A DNA stretch of 64,000 nt from Oscillospiraceae bacterium (GTDB taxonomy: Bacteria > Bacillota > Clostridia > UMGS1810): assembly GCA_015068975.1 (NCBI GenBank), contig SVJM01000002.1:1-64000 (forward strand), given 5' to 3'. This document shows, piece by piece, positions 7,042 to 17,346 of the stretch (within the stretch, counting starts at the first letter, position 1; each line of letters begins with the position of its first letter). Position numbers and translations under genes: made by a program. Under the pieces are notes generated by a model. It worked only from the letters and a program-made list of their open reading frames with translations. It did no database searches and had not been told where the DNA came from.

Positions 7042-7733
7042 CTGTGATTAAGTTTTACATATATTTCAGGATCTATCGTTTCGCCGTCTTCAAATATACA
7101 GAAATGAAGATGTGCTCCTGTAGATACACCTGTGCTTCCTATTTCCCCGATTTTTGTATTAGAATCAACTTCCTCTCCCTCGATTACAGATACCTTTAAC
7201 ATATGAGCATAGCTTGTGGAGTATTTTTCGTTATGACGGATTGATACATAATGACCGTTATATTTATCATATCCCACCTTCTCCACCTTGCCCGGTGCGG
7301 CAGAGATAATCGTATCGCCTATATTTCCTGCTATGTCAATTCCTGTATGAAAGGATCTGGACTTATCTATCGGGTGGATTCTTTCGCCGTATACAGATGT
7401 AATTTCCCCGATATATGGAGGTGTAAAAATGATTTTTTTGTCCTTTGGAGGCTTTTCTTCCGTTTTTTTATTCTGTTCCTTAAATACTGCGACAGCCTCT
7501 TTTATTTCTTCTGCTGATTCAACAGTTTTATCTTTGATTTCCTTTACGTCTGACACTGTATAAGATTTATTTAAAGTATCCTTCACATAATCCTTAAAAG
7601 AAGCGATCTTGTCTGACATTAAGAAAACTCCAATAAGCAAAACAAAGGATATTGCAGATTGCAACAATACCCTTTTGAGAGGATTTCTTCTTATATTCTT
7701 TTGATCATGTGTATGTTTGTAAGTTTTTCTCAT
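7038..7733 (-). CDS. Membrane-anchored M23 (LytM-type) metallopeptidase
   Basis: The 231-residue protein has a basic N-terminus and one membrane helix (residues 25-40), then a lysine/glutamate-rich stalk to about residue 100. The peptidase M23 domain follows, with metal ligands in FHTGID (H129, D133) and GAHLHF (H210), plus YAHM near residue 176. The motif set is complete, so it should be an active cell-wall endopeptidase facing the outside, or an activator of one. GGGAG precedes the ATG. The SpoIIQ/LytH-like shape (anchor, stalk, M23) fits a role in wall remodelling, but the exact partner is not shown. Confidence 0.85.
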   Translation of the reverse strand: MRKTYKHTHDQKNIRRNPLKRVLLQSAISFVLLIGVFLMSDKIASFKDYVKDTLNKSYTVSDVKEIKDKTVESAEEIKEAVAVFKEQNKKTEEKPPKDKKIIFTPPYIGEITSVYGERIHPIDKSRSFHTGIDIAGNIGDTIISAAPGKVEKVGYDKYNGHYVSIRHNEKYSTSYAHMLKVSVIEGEEVDSNTKIGEIGSTGVSTGAHLHFCIFEDGETIDPEIYVKLNHR

Positions 7734-7810
7734 TGTATTTCTCCCTTTAAGCTTTTTAATATATATATGAGCAATTATAAAAATTTATGACTAATTATTT
7801 AAAAATCACA

Positions 7811-7839
7811 TTGCAAATTCCTCTGATATGCGATATAAT
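7811..7839 (+). promoter_or_regulatory. Sigma-A promoter for murT-gatD
   Basis: TTGCAA (7811-7816), a 17-base spacer and TATAAT (7834-7839) match the vegetative consensus closely. They lie 34 bases before the MurT start codon, which has an AAAGGA ribosome site. Confidence 0.8.
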
Positions 7840-7873
7840 TAATTGAATTTATTATACAGAAAGGACTGACAAC

Positions 7874-9216
7874 ATGAATATAAAGAAATCCATCGCTATA
7901 TTGTCGGCAAAAAGTGCAATTATTCTTGGTAAGCTTCTGGGAAAAAAAGGCTCATCTGCACCGGGAAGTCTTGCTATGAAAATATATCCGAATATCTTAA
8001 AGGAACTGTCATCTGACATAACAGAAAAAATAATTTGTGTATGTGGCACAAACGGAAAGACCACATCTACAAACCTTATTTACTCGCTTCTTACAAATGA
8101 AGGAAAAAAAGTTGTGTGCAATAACGTGGGTGCAAATATGCTCCCTGGCATTGCCTGTGCATTTATTAAAGATGCAAAAATTACAGGAAAGCTAAATGCT
8201 GATTACGCAGTGCTTGAATGTGATGAGGCAAGTTTAAGACATATTGCAAATCACATAAATATAGACAAAGTCCTTGTGACAAATCTGTTTCGTGATCAGC
8301 TTGACAGATATGGAGAAATCGAGCTTACTGCCGGGCTTCTCGATGAGGCTTTTCAGAAAATTGACGGTGTTCAGCTGATACTCAATGCTGATGATCCTAT
8401 CAGTTCATATTTCGGCAAGAAATATAATTCACTGTACTATGGTATCAATTATGAAGATAAATCTGATAATCATGATATAAAAGAAGGCAAATACTGCCCT
8501 GAATGTAAAAGTGAATTGGTATATACCAATCATTATTACTCACAAATGGGTATTTACAAGTGCTCTAAATGCGAATTTTCCAGAAAAGAACCTGACTATC
8601 TTGCAGATGCTGTGGATATGTCTAAGGGCCTTAAATTTGATATATTATACAGAAAAAACAAGCAGACTATTGATGTAGACTACAAAGGTTTTTATAATAT
8701 ATACAATATTCTCGGGGCGTTTTCTGTATATGAAAGCCTGGGAATGGTACAGAAGTCATCAAATCAACTCTTGATTCATACAAGCCTCAGATAGGCAGAA
8801 TGGAAAGCTTCCGAATCAATGGAAAAAAAGTGATACTCAACCTTGCAAAGAATCCTGCAGGATTTAATCAGGCATTAGAAACTTTAAAAAACGATCCTTG
8901 TGAAAAAGACGTCTACATCGCCGTAAACGATATGCCATCTGACGGAACGGATGTTTCATGGATATGGGATGTTGAATTTGAAAACCTTGCTTTTTCAAAT
9001 ATAAATAAACTTTACGCAGGCGGCAACAGAATGGACGAACTTGCACTATGTCTTAAGTATTGCGGATGTAACGTGGATAAGGTTTGTGCAGTAAACAAGA
9101 AAAGTATCAGTGAATTCTTAAAATCCTCTGACAAAACCGCATATCTACTTGTGAATTACACAGTTCTCTTTGAAACTCAGAAAACACTAAAAAAGATGGA
9201 GAAAGGAGAAAAATAA
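7874..9216 (+). pseudogene. murT: MurT-type Mur ligase, interrupted by a frameshift
   Basis: MurT activates the lipid II stem peptide so that GatD can amidate D-glutamate. Residues 1-306 give the Mur ligase part: GTNGKTT P-loop at 58-64, a CPEC...CSKC zinc ribbon near 210-240, and the start of the C-terminal domain. Near 8741-8751 the frame is lost. Reading on in the frame that includes ACA GAA GTC ATC restores a family-like sequence (TEVIKSTLDSYKPQIGRMES), which continues in the next open frame to 9216. A single missing base explains this. The downstream frame alone starts at an internal ATG without a ribosome site. It could be true decay or an assembly error. GatD next door also looks impaired. 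Confidence 0.85.
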
Positions 9217-9217
9217 T

Positions 9218-9931
9218 ATGGAAATTAAACTTGCGCATTTATACCCTGACATACTGAACCTTTCTGCAGACAAAGGAAACATCCTTGCAATCAGACAAAG
9301 ATGCGAAAAAAGAGGTATTTCTTTTTTGACAAAAACATATGGAATAGATGATGAAATCGACTTTGAAAACACAAACATTATTCTCATAGGTGGCGGATGT
9401 GAAAAAGACAAAATTACTGTAAGCAAAAAGCTTATGGAAATGAAAGAAAAAATAGATAAGTATATCGCTGACGGAGGATTAATTATCGCTGTATCATCCT
9501 CCTACCCTATTATTGGAAAAGAGTTTGAAGCCGAAGGAGAAATCCACAAGGGGCTATCTCTTGTAGATATGACGACAACATATGACAGAAAACGAAAAAC
9601 AGGAAATGTTGTTCTGAAATCGCACACACTTAACCATACAATTGTCGCATTTGAAAACCACAATGACAAAACAACCTTCGGTGAAGGTGTAATGCCATTG
9701 GGCGAAGTAATATACGGAGCAAATAAAGGACAGATGGAAGGTGTAATTACAGAAAACATTGTAGCTACTCACCTTCATGGTCCAATCCTTCCCAAAAACC
9801 CACTGCTTACCGACTATATAATCGCACAGGCACTTAAAAATAATGGTGAATCTTCCGAGCTTACACATATCGACTCACACTTTGAAGAAAATGCCCATAA
9901 CTATATACTGAAAACATTAAAAATATCATAA
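9218..9931 (+). CDS. gatD: GatD-like class I glutamine amidotransferase, catalytic Cys missing
   Basis: The 237-residue protein begins MEIKLAHLYPDILNLSADKGN, as GatD/CobB-CobQ-like amidotransferases do, and keeps the THLHGPILPKNP segment (His187) near the C-terminus. In active family members the nucleophile lies in a CGGYQ-type turn. Here the aligned stretch is AVSSSYPIIG (residues 91-100), with Ser93 at the Cys position and Pro for Gln. It should therefore be unable to release ammonia from glutamine in the usual way. Its ATG follows the murT stop by one base, so the two are translationally linked. The frame is intact, so loss of activity may be older than the murT frameshift, or the protein may use free ammonia. 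Confidence 0.8.
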   Translation: MEIKLAHLYPDILNLSADKGNILAIRQRCEKRGISFLTKTYGIDDEIDFENTNIILIGGGCEKDKITVSKKLMEMKEKIDKYIADGGLIIAVSSSYPIIGKEFEAEGEIHKGLSLVDMTTTYDRKRKTGNVVLKSHTLNHTIVAFENHNDKTTFGEGVMPLGEVIYGANKGQMEGVITENIVATHLHGPILPKNPLLTDYIIAQALKNNGESSELTHIDSHFEENAHNYILKTLKIS

Positions 9932-9935
9932 AAAT

Positions 9936-9976
9936 AATCCCCGACAGCCTTGTATCTGTCGGGGATTTAAATTTAA
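9936..9976. terminator. Bidirectional terminator after gatD
   Basis: AATCCCCGACAG (9936-9947) pairs with CTGTCGGGGATT (9956-9967), followed by TAAATTTAATT. It lies between the converging gatD and the 9977 gene. Confidence 0.88.
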
Positions 9977-10324
9977 TTAATCCTCTTCGGAGTTATCCTT
10001 TGATTGGGAATCAGAAGCCTTCTCAGCTTTATCAATATTTGACTGAGCTTTCTTTTCTTCATCATAAAATTTCTTCACGTTATCCATCTGTATATTCATG
10101 GAATCTACTGTTTCGGATAACTTCTTGTTTTCTTTCTTAAGCTGGTGTATCTCATTCTTCAATGCTTTTATTTCTTCTGTTTCATTAAATTTGGCATTGT
10201 AGATAAGAAAAAAGCTCAATGCGAAAGAAACCAGAAATATAGTGACATATTTAAGGAATCCCAACACCCACATTCTGAAAGTATAAGCTTTTGTGTGTTC
10301 AGAAAAAAAGTTATAATAATTCAT
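9977..10324 (-). CDS. Small membrane protein with coiled-coil tail
   Basis: The ATG at 10324 is preferred to the one at 10330, which sits too close to GGAG. The 115-residue protein has one membrane helix (FLKYVTIFLVSFALSFFLIY, residues 24-43) and then a helical coiled-coil segment rich in Glu, Lys and Asn, followed by an acidic disordered tail. The single-helix-plus-coil layout resembles FtsL/FtsB-type proteins, but nothing here proves such a role. It begins just after the addA stop on the same strand, so it is likely the last gene of the addB-addA transcript. I do not recognise the family. Confidence 0.6.
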   Translation of the reverse strand: MNYYNFFSEHTKAYTFRMWVLGFLKYVTIFLVSFALSFFLIYNAKFNETEEIKALKNEIHQLKKENKKLSETVDSMNIQMDNVKKFYDEEKKAQSNIDKAEKASDSQSKDNSEED

Positions 10325-10338
10325 AATCATATCTCCTG

Positions 10339-13300
10339 TCAGATTTTGATAATTTTATTATTGTTTAAAAGACATATGTAGCACTCATCACACTTTTTGC
10401 CGGTGATTTGTTCAATTGCATCCTTGTAGATAAGTATCTGATTTTTGTAATTTGCTTTTATCTGCTCTTCGTTATCCGATTTATCCGTTTTGTAATCCAC
10501 AAGGGTGAAATTTCCCCTGCTGTTTTCAAAAAACAAATCAATAGCTCCCTGAATAACAATAGTTTCGTCACTGTTTTTGAACTTATCCGACACATCCTTT
10601 GAAGCTTTGAGAATCTTGAACGGAAACTCTCTGTATACTGCAGGACTCAGGCGAATCTCATTACCGATATTGCTGTTTACAAGGTTAAGCAGAGAAGCTG
10701 TGTCTACAAGCAAAGCATCATCCTTGGCGATGAATTTCTTGTTAATCATTTCGTCAATAAGTAATTCTATATCAGACAAGGAACCGATTTTTGAAAAATC
10801 CATATACTTAAGCAGAAGATGAGTAACTGTCCCCTTTCTCAAGGAATGATCTTCCACATCTGAGCTCCTTAGCTTAAGCGGTGGAACAGATATATATGAA
10901 TATTGCTCCTCGTTATCGATTCTATTGTAAAATTCCTTAAGCTCAGTAACAGTAAATGCACTTGGAATATCATCTGAATATCCGGGATAAATATATGTGA
11001 ACTTTTTGTAAAGCTCATCAGATGTAATTAGTGCATCTTTACTATCGCCTATCCTTAAGTTTAATGCAGAATCATAATCCGAATCTGATATATCTGCATC
11101 TGATAAGTCAAGAGTGTGTGAATCACAGATACTCAGCACAAATGCTGTATCTTCTGTTTTGTATGTACCTACATAGGTGGGATTATCGCGGTTAATGGAT
11201 AGTACACTTGGCAAAATCCAGTCAAAGAAGCATTTACCATCAAGAAGCACATCAGCCGGGAAAGGCTTGTCACTTACTGCTATAGAGTCGTATTTGCTCA
11301 TATGCTTATATGCGTCCTTCATACACCCGACCATTATAAGCTTTTCTCTGGCTCTTGTCAATGCAACATACAAAACTCTTTCTTCTTCCGACAAGTTTTC
11401 ATTACTGATAAGCTCTTTTATAGCAGTATATGAAATCAATGGATAAGAGAAGTGTGTATTAATATCAGAGTATTTAAGTCCAAGGCCAAGTTTTTTGTGT
11501 AAAATAAAATTACCCCTTGATTCAAAGCTGTTGAATTCTCTTGCACATCTTGCAAGGATAACAACAGGAAATTCCAGACCTTTACTTTTGTGAATAGACA
11601 TAAGCCTTACTACATTTTCTGATTCATCAATAAGGGAAGCTGATGGAGAATCCTTTTTTTCACGAAGATTCTCGTCTATAAAATGAATGAAATTGAATAT
11701 ACCCTTAAAGTCAGTGCTACCAAATTCTTCAGCTCGTTTTGTAAAAAGTCTTACATTTGCAATCGCCTGATTTGGAAGAGAAAGCGACATAACGTACTCA
11801 TTGAAATTAATCTTATCTATCAGATAATTGATAAATCCAACTGTAGAAAGAAGCTTTGACTGTTTTCTCAGGTCATTTAATGTATCAAGGAAATTTTTTA
11901 TCTTAAGCCCAAGAGCGTCCTTGTAAGTAGATTCGTAGAGCTTAAGTGCATTGTAAAAATAATCGTTTTTGTCACAAAGTCTGATTTTTAGAAAATCATT
12001 TTCGTCAAAGTCAAATATACTTAATCTTAACGTACTTACAAGCTCAATATCATCCAGAGGATTGAGCACTACTTTTATAATTGATATCAGAGAAGAAATT
12101 TCTTCAGAATACAGATATCCTTCGTTATAGTCAGTAAACAGTGGTATAGAATACATCTTGAACACATCAGTGTACACCTGTGTGTGCCCTTTAAGGCTTC
12201 TCATAAGTATTGCTATATCAGAATATCTTATTTCTCTCAGTCCAATATTTTTGTCATAGACGAGAGTTTTTGAATCAATCAGATGACGTATTTTTTTTGC
12301 GATATATAAAGCTTCTGCACTGTCAGTCGTCAATGCTTCATCATCTTCGGGAAAATTTTCCTTTTCATAATTGATTATATCCACATCAACAGTTCTGTAA
12401 GTATCAATATCAGTATAGTCAGACTCTTCATTGTAATACAAATACTCATCCTCATTATACATTATCTCTCCCACATCTTCGGTCATTATATATGAAAAAA
12501 TATGGTTGACCGCACCGAGGACTTCTTTTCTGCTTCGGAAATTCTTATTAAGAGTAATAAGCGAACAATCTGAGCTATCCGAAGGGTCATATTTTGAATA
12601 AGTCTTTTGTTTGGATGAAAAGAGTGTAGGATCTGCATCTCTGAATTTATAGATACTCTGCTTAGCGTCTCCAACCATAAATATATTGTTTTGTCCTTCA
12701 TCCATACGGGACACCAGAGTAAATATCCTTTCCTGCACATTATTACAGTCCTGATATTCGTCTATGTATATTTCCTCAAAGGATTCAGATAGTATCTTTG
12801 CGTAGTCTGTTCTATTGCCATCCTCATCCACAAGACACTTAAGTGCAAGATGCTCATAGTCAGTATAATCCACAAGATTTTTTTTGGTTTTAAGACCTGA
12901 AAACTCCTCTGCAAAAGCCTTCACAAGAGAATATACAGTTTCAACATAACCGGCTGCATCCTTCATACCTTTTACAAAGGAAGATCTGGGAAGAGATATT
13001 ATCTTTTTTACCTCTGAAAAATGCTTCTTTGCCTGATCTCTCAAATTAATGCATCTTTCTGCAAGTTCAGGATCCATAATCTTTGTGTAACTGGAGCTTC
13101 TTGTTTTGAATTTTAACAAATCAAAAAATTCATACGCACTATCCCAGTCAGAAAGAGATTTAATTCCTTCTTCACAGAGATCAGTTTCTTCTGACAAAAA
13201 TTCTGAAAATTTCATAGAATTTTTGTCAAGGCTGCACAATGAAAGAGCTTTTTTGTATAATGAAAAAGCTTTTTGCAACATAAATGATGCCTTTTTTAAA

Positions 13301-13917
13301 AGAATGTTCTCGTATATTATGATATCACCGTTTTTGTACTGATTCACAACCTCTTCAAGCCATTTGTCAGGCTCCGGAAAAGTCCTGGAAAAGTCATATA
13401 TCTTAATAATAACGTCCAGAAGTGCAGAGTCAGTTCTTTTGGTATATGATGACACAAGTCTGAGAAACCCTTTGTCACCTGATTCATAGAAGCTTTCAAA
13501 AACATTATCAATGGCTTCTTTTTTGATAAGCTCTATCTCTGCCGGATCACCGGTACGAAACTGGGGATCAAGTCCAAGAGTATTAAAATTTGACTTGATT
13601 ATGTCAAGACAAAAGCTGTGAATGGTAGAAAAATGCGAATTGGCACATAATGCAAGCTGTCTTTTCAAACGTATATCATCAGGTGTTTCGTCAAGCTTTT
13701 TCATAATATTGGCATTGATACGCTCTTTGATTTCAGATGCGGCAGCGTTGGTAAAGGTCATAACAAGTATTTTATCAATGTCACATCCGTCTTTGTCAAT
13801 AATACGTTTTATAATTCTCTCGGTCATAACAGCTGTCTTACCGCTGCCTGCAGAAGCACTGACCAGAAGATTTGCTACAGGTGCATTAATAGCGGATGAT
13901 TGTTCAATTGTCCACAT
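10339..13917 (-). CDS. addA: AddA, ATP-dependent helicase/nuclease subunit A
   Basis: The 1192-residue protein is a UvrD-type superfamily 1 helicase fused to a RecB-type nuclease. The Walker A motif is SASAGSGKTAVM near residue 20, motif II IDEYQDCNNVQE near 385, and a late helicase motif reads SIHKSKGLEFPVV near 780. The C-terminal nuclease motif FTLVDYKTDKSD lies near 1140. With AddB it resects double-strand breaks and loads RecA, the Gram-positive counterpart of RecBCD. GGAGGAAG precedes the ATG, which overlaps the end of addB by 14 bases, as usual for this operon. Length and motifs look complete. Confidence 0.97.
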   Translation of the reverse strand: MWTIEQSSAINAPVANLLVSASAGSGKTAVMTERIIKRIIDKDGCDIDKILVMTFTNAAASEIKERINANIMKKLDETPDDIRLKRQLALCANSHFSTIHSFCLDIIKSNFNTLGLDPQFRTGDPAEIELIKKEAIDNVFESFYESGDKGFLRLVSSYTKRTDSALLDVIIKIYDFSRTFPEPDKWLEEVVNQYKNGDIIIYENILLKKASFMLQKAFSLYKKALSLCSLDKNSMKFSEFLSEETDLCEEGIKSLSDWDSAYEFFDLLKFKTRSSSYTKIMDPELAERCINLRDQAKKHFSEVKKIISLPRSSFVKGMKDAAGYVETVYSLVKAFAEEFSGLKTKKNLVDYTDYEHLALKCLVDEDGNRTDYAKILSESFEEIYIDEYQDCNNVQERIFTLVSRMDEGQNNIFMVGDAKQSIYKFRDADPTLFSSKQKTYSKYDPSDSSDCSLITLNKNFRSRKEVLGAVNHIFSYIMTEDVGEIMYNEDEYLYYNEESDYTDIDTYRTVDVDIINYEKENFPEDDEALTTDSAEALYIAKKIRHLIDSKTLVYDKNIGLREIRYSDIAILMRSLKGHTQVYTDVFKMYSIPLFTDYNEGYLYSEEISSLISIIKVVLNPLDDIELVSTLRLSIFDFDENDFLKIRLCDKNDYFYNALKLYESTYKDALGLKIKNFLDTLNDLRKQSKLLSTVGFINYLIDKINFNEYVMSLSLPNQAIANVRLFTKRAEEFGSTDFKGIFNFIHFIDENLREKKDSPSASLIDESENVVRLMSIHKSKGLEFPVVILARCAREFNSFESRGNFILHKKLGLGLKYSDINTHFSYPLISYTAIKELISNENLSEEERVLYVALTRAREKLIMVGCMKDAYKHMSKYDSIAVSDKPFPADVLLDGKCFFDWILPSVLSINRDNPTYVGTYKTEDTAFVLSICDSHTLDLSDADISDSDYDSALNLRIGDSKDALITSDELYKKFTYIYPGYSDDIPSAFTVTELKEFYNRIDNEEQYSYISVPPLKLRSSDVEDHSLRKGTVTHLLLKYMDFSKIGSLSDIELLIDEMINKKFIAKDDALLVDTASLLNLVNSNIGNEIRLSPAVYREFPFKILKASKDVSDKFKNSDETIVIQGAIDLFFENSRGNFTLVDYKTDKSDNEEQIKANYKNQILIYKDAIEQITGKKCDECYICLLNNNKIIKI

Positions 13918-16900
13918 ATTTTTCTTCCTCCAGTCTTTCCCATACTAATTCTGCTTTCATTGTTTCGATGTTTCTGTATTTACCTTTAAATCTGCAAACA
14001 GAAGAGAAATTACAACTTGCACAGGAGGTATATCGTCCTTTTGCATATGGATCAATTGAATATAGCCCCTCTATTATTCCCTGAGCAAGTTCTGTTGCTT
14101 TCTTCTCCAGATGATTAAACAATACAAAAAATTTATCCTCACTCGATGCATTTCTGGCGTTTGATTTATATGTTGCCTGATCAAAGGCGCCATCAAGCGC
14201 AGGCTCAGAGGAAATAAGTCCTTTTAGTGAATAATGCTTATTTATCTCCGAATCAACCTTTTCATAATCTGAATACTCTTTTCCACCAAGAATAAAGTCA
14301 TTTATCTTAAAGTACAAAGCTCCTGCAGGACGATAGGTGGAATCAGACTTGGTGAGAGCATCAAGATACACAAAAAGCTGAAAGTCCAAGCCATAAAACA
14401 GGTTTTCAAAAGAAAAGTCCTTACTTCCTGTCTTGTAGTCAATTACTCTTACAAACACACCTTCATCAGTTTTATATGAGTCTGCTCTGTCTATAACACC
14501 TGTGAGCTTGGCAGTTTTGCCTGAATTCAGCTTAAGCTCCACACATCCAAGACCTTTGTCGTCAAAGCGTATCTCGTATCCCATAGGCGAAAATGATGAA
14601 CCGGCAATCTGCCTTACAAGATATATAAAGGATGTACAAAGGGTTTCTTCAAGACGTTGGATTTTAAACAATTCTCTTTTTGACATTCTGTCAATGTCAA
14701 TGCCCATATCAAGTGTAATTTTTTTGATATAAAACCCTACTCTTGATCTGATATACTCTTCATCAATCTGTGAAAAATCATCAAATTCTCCTTGTGCTTC
14801 CTTGCAAAGCAGCTCAAATACAGCATGAGCAAGAGTACCGATATTTGCAAAGTCAACAGTTCTGTTTTCTCTCGGCTCTAAATTAAGCATATATCTCAAA
14901 AAATAGGAAAACTTACACGCTGCAAATTTTTCAAGTCTTGAAACTGTTGTATAAAGTGTATCAGAAAAATATCTTTCTTTTACATCATCAGATATTTTAA
15001 CCGGATCGTTGGATCTTAAAATGGATTTTTTGAGCGTTACTGCCTTGTCAGGATAAATAAGTGATAAAAGAGTAAATACCCTCTCCCACTTATTCTTATC
15101 CTGTCTTATACCTGACAAAACATTTTCCCAGCTGATATATGGTGAATTGAAAACAAAATTCTCCTCATCGTCAGAAACATAACAGGTATCAATGCCCAAA
15201 TTTCTTTTGATCATTGTAACAACCATTGCTTCTCTTGAAGTATCTCCGGTTATTTCTGTACAGGGATATGAAATATAAAGAGCATCTTCAGGTATTGTAA
15301 GTGCAGAATAAACAAGAAATCGCTGATAATATATTTCATCAAGACTGTTTTTGATAAATTCGATATTATATTCTGATAATACATCCTTTTCCCCTGAGGT
15401 AAATATACCGAATGTAGTTGGCTTTTTTGGGAATGAATTTTCTGTGGCACCAAGCACAAACAAAACCTTCACATTTTTGATTCTGGAACGATCAGCATTT
15501 CCTACCGTTACACAATCTGAGGATGTAGGAAGAAGTCCTGTTTTGTTTGAAGAAAAAGCAACCTTAAGATACATATACAGCTCTTTGGGATTAATAAGTG
15601 TATCTTCCAGACCTTCAGATATTTCATCAAGAATTGCAATGATTTTGTTCCATATAAGAGTAATAGTTTTGGCTTCATCGGTCATTGCCAATTCTTCGTA
15701 ATCTCTGATTATATTGATAATCTTCTTTTCAAATCCACACTCGATCATATAATCGTACAGAGCATCACTCATTTCCTTTGCAGTGTGACGACCTTTGATA
15801 CGATTGTGAAATTTCGTGATAGAATTGAGAAATTTATCACGGGAAGCATTTATAATACTTAAATACTTATCTGACAAGTCCTCCCTTCTGGAAAACTTAC
15901 TAAGCTTCTGACTCCATCTTTCATCATTTGTCCAGTCAGATTTATTGATGTTCATGGAAAGTACATATTCTTCAAGTATATCAATTTCTTCATCTTCCAT
16001 ATCCACAAATCCAAGCCTTAAATAAGAAAAAATGGATTCGTAAGAATAGCTTTCTGTATAAATCTTCAAAGCACCAAGTACAAACTGAGCAGGCTGAATA
16101 TCAATGAGCGGTGTTTTTTCGTCTATAAATGTGCGGATATTGAATTTATTGAACACATCAGATATTATCCCTGAATAAGCTTCAAGATTTGAACAGATAA
16201 CTGCAATATCCTTAAACTTCATCCCTTCATCACGACACAAGGAAAGTATCTTCGATGCAGTATGCTTAACTTCCGATACAGCATCAAAATATGAATTAAT
16301 GTATACATTACTGTGACTATATTGTGTCTTATCAAATGAATAATACAGATTTTTCTCAAGGAAGCTTAGAGCAGAATCTTCTTTATGCCTCATATTTTTG
16401 CTGAGATACTCACTTTTTAAGATTGGGATTCCATGTTTTTTAGCCCCATCCAGAAGCTTTGATGAAGTAATAATTGAAGGAGCAAAAAAAGAATACCGCA
16501 TCTCATTGGTATAGTTTATTGTATCAGTACACAGTGAAACAGTAACATCAACGGCACATTTGCAAATCTCAAAGATTATATCAAGCTCCGGTGGAATAAA
16601 GCTGGAAAATTCATCAAAAAACACATATGATTCGTCAAAGAAATGAGATGAAGAAATCATATCCTTCACACCTGACAAAAGATCCACTGAATCAGTATAT
16701 TTCTCTGAAAGAATTGTCTGATAAGATTTATATATATTTGCAATATCATCCAGCTTCTCTTTTGTCATCTGGCTTACGATACTGTCTTTAAGCTTAAGTA
16801 TATCCTCCGGTGATACAAAACATTTCTTAAATCCTGACACCATATCGCCCATCAATGATACAAAACCTTCGTTGGAACACATCCTTGAATAAAGCGAAAG

Positions 16901-17203
16901 CTCACAAGAATTAATCGCTTTGCTCATAAGAACTGAACGAACAGTGTCACTTATAATATCTGACACACATTCTCCCGACTCTTCATAAACTCTCTGTATA
17001 ATTCTTTCAAAGCTTATTACCTGACATGAAAATGGAGAAATGCTCCCCAATACTTCTATAATTCTTCTTTCTGTAATATGAGTGAACTGCTCGGGCACAC
17101 AAAGAAAAACCTTCTTGTCTTCATCAACAAGGCTTTTTATGCTTTGGCAGATATTAAAACTTTTGCCGCTTCCGGCTCTCCCATACAAAATCTTAAGTCC
17201 CAT
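13904..17203 (-). CDS. addB: AddB, ATP-dependent helicase/nuclease subunit B
   Basis: The ATG at 17203 is taken because GAGGAGATTTGTT precedes it; an earlier ATG in frame overlaps that ribosome site. The 1099-residue protein has a Walker A motif (YGRAGSGKS) within the first 20 residues, a degenerate helicase body and a RecB-type nuclease motif (VRVIDYKTGSKDF). Cysteines in KFAACKFSY and in the C-terminal SCASCNFSSVC form the expected iron-sulfur cluster site of AddB. All four cysteines are present. It forms the AddAB complex with the next gene. A vegetative promoter lies just upstream at 17234-17262. Confidence 0.96.
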   Translation of the reverse strand: MGLKILYGRAGSGKSFNICQSIKSLVDEDKKVFLCVPEQFTHITERRIIEVLGSISPFSCQVISFERIIQRVYEESGECVSDIISDTVRSVLMSKAINSCELSLYSRMCSNEGFVSLMGDMVSGFKKCFVSPEDILKLKDSIVSQMTKEKLDDIANIYKSYQTILSEKYTDSVDLLSGVKDMISSSHFFDESYVFFDEFSSFIPPELDIIFEICKCAVDVTVSLCTDTINYTNEMRYSFFAPSIITSSKLLDGAKKHGIPILKSEYLSKNMRHKEDSALSFLEKNLYYSFDKTQYSHSNVYINSYFDAVSEVKHTASKILSLCRDEGMKFKDIAVICSNLEAYSGIISDVFNKFNIRTFIDEKTPLIDIQPAQFVLGALKIYTESYSYESIFSYLRLGFVDMEDEEIDILEEYVLSMNINKSDWTNDERWSQKLSKFSRREDLSDKYLSIINASRDKFLNSITKFHNRIKGRHTAKEMSDALYDYMIECGFEKKIINIIRDYEELAMTDEAKTITLIWNKIIAILDEISEGLEDTLINPKELYMYLKVAFSSNKTGLLPTSSDCVTVGNADRSRIKNVKVLFVLGATENSFPKKPTTFGIFTSGEKDVLSEYNIEFIKNSLDEIYYQRFLVYSALTIPEDALYISYPCTEITGDTSREAMVVTMIKRNLGIDTCYVSDDEENFVFNSPYISWENVLSGIRQDKNKWERVFTLLSLIYPDKAVTLKKSILRSNDPVKISDDVKERYFSDTLYTTVSRLEKFAACKFSYFLRYMLNLEPRENRTVDFANIGTLAHAVFELLCKEAQGEFDDFSQIDEEYIRSRVGFYIKKITLDMGIDIDRMSKRELFKIQRLEETLCTSFIYLVRQIAGSSFSPMGYEIRFDDKGLGCVELKLNSGKTAKLTGVIDRADSYKTDEGVFVRVIDYKTGSKDFSFENLFYGLDFQLFVYLDALTKSDSTYRPAGALYFKINDFILGGKEYSDYEKVDSEINKHYSLKGLISSEPALDGAFDQATYKSNARNASSEDKFFVLFNHLEKKATELAQGIIEGLYSIDPYAKGRYTSCASCNFSSVCRFKGKYRNIETMKAELVWERLEEEKYVDN

Positions 17204-17233
17204 AACAAATCTCCTCATATGTTTATATAATAT

Positions 17234-17262
17234 ATTTTACAACATATTTTTAATTTTCACAA
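17234..17262 (-). promoter_or_regulatory. Promoter for addB-addA
   Basis: On the minus strand TTGTGA, a 17-base spacer and TAAAAT precede addB by about 30 bases. It is divergent to the rodA promoter. Confidence 0.6.
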
Positions 17263-17288
17263 GTACATACATATAATAAATATTATTC

Positions 17289-17317
17289 TTGTAAAATTTG
17301 GTATTTCGTGGTAAACT
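17289..17317 (+). promoter_or_regulatory. Candidate promoter for rodA
   Basis: TTGTAA, a 17-base spacer and TAAACT end 29 bases before the rodA start codon. The match is good at -35 and moderate at -10. Confidence 0.5.
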
Positions 17318-17346
17318 AATATAAAGATTTTATTTGGGAGTATACG

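Noticed and set aside
8735-8760. Programmed frameshift joining the two parts of murT
   Set aside because: No slippery heptamer or clear stimulatory hairpin at the junction. Family members are made from one frame. A missing base fits better.
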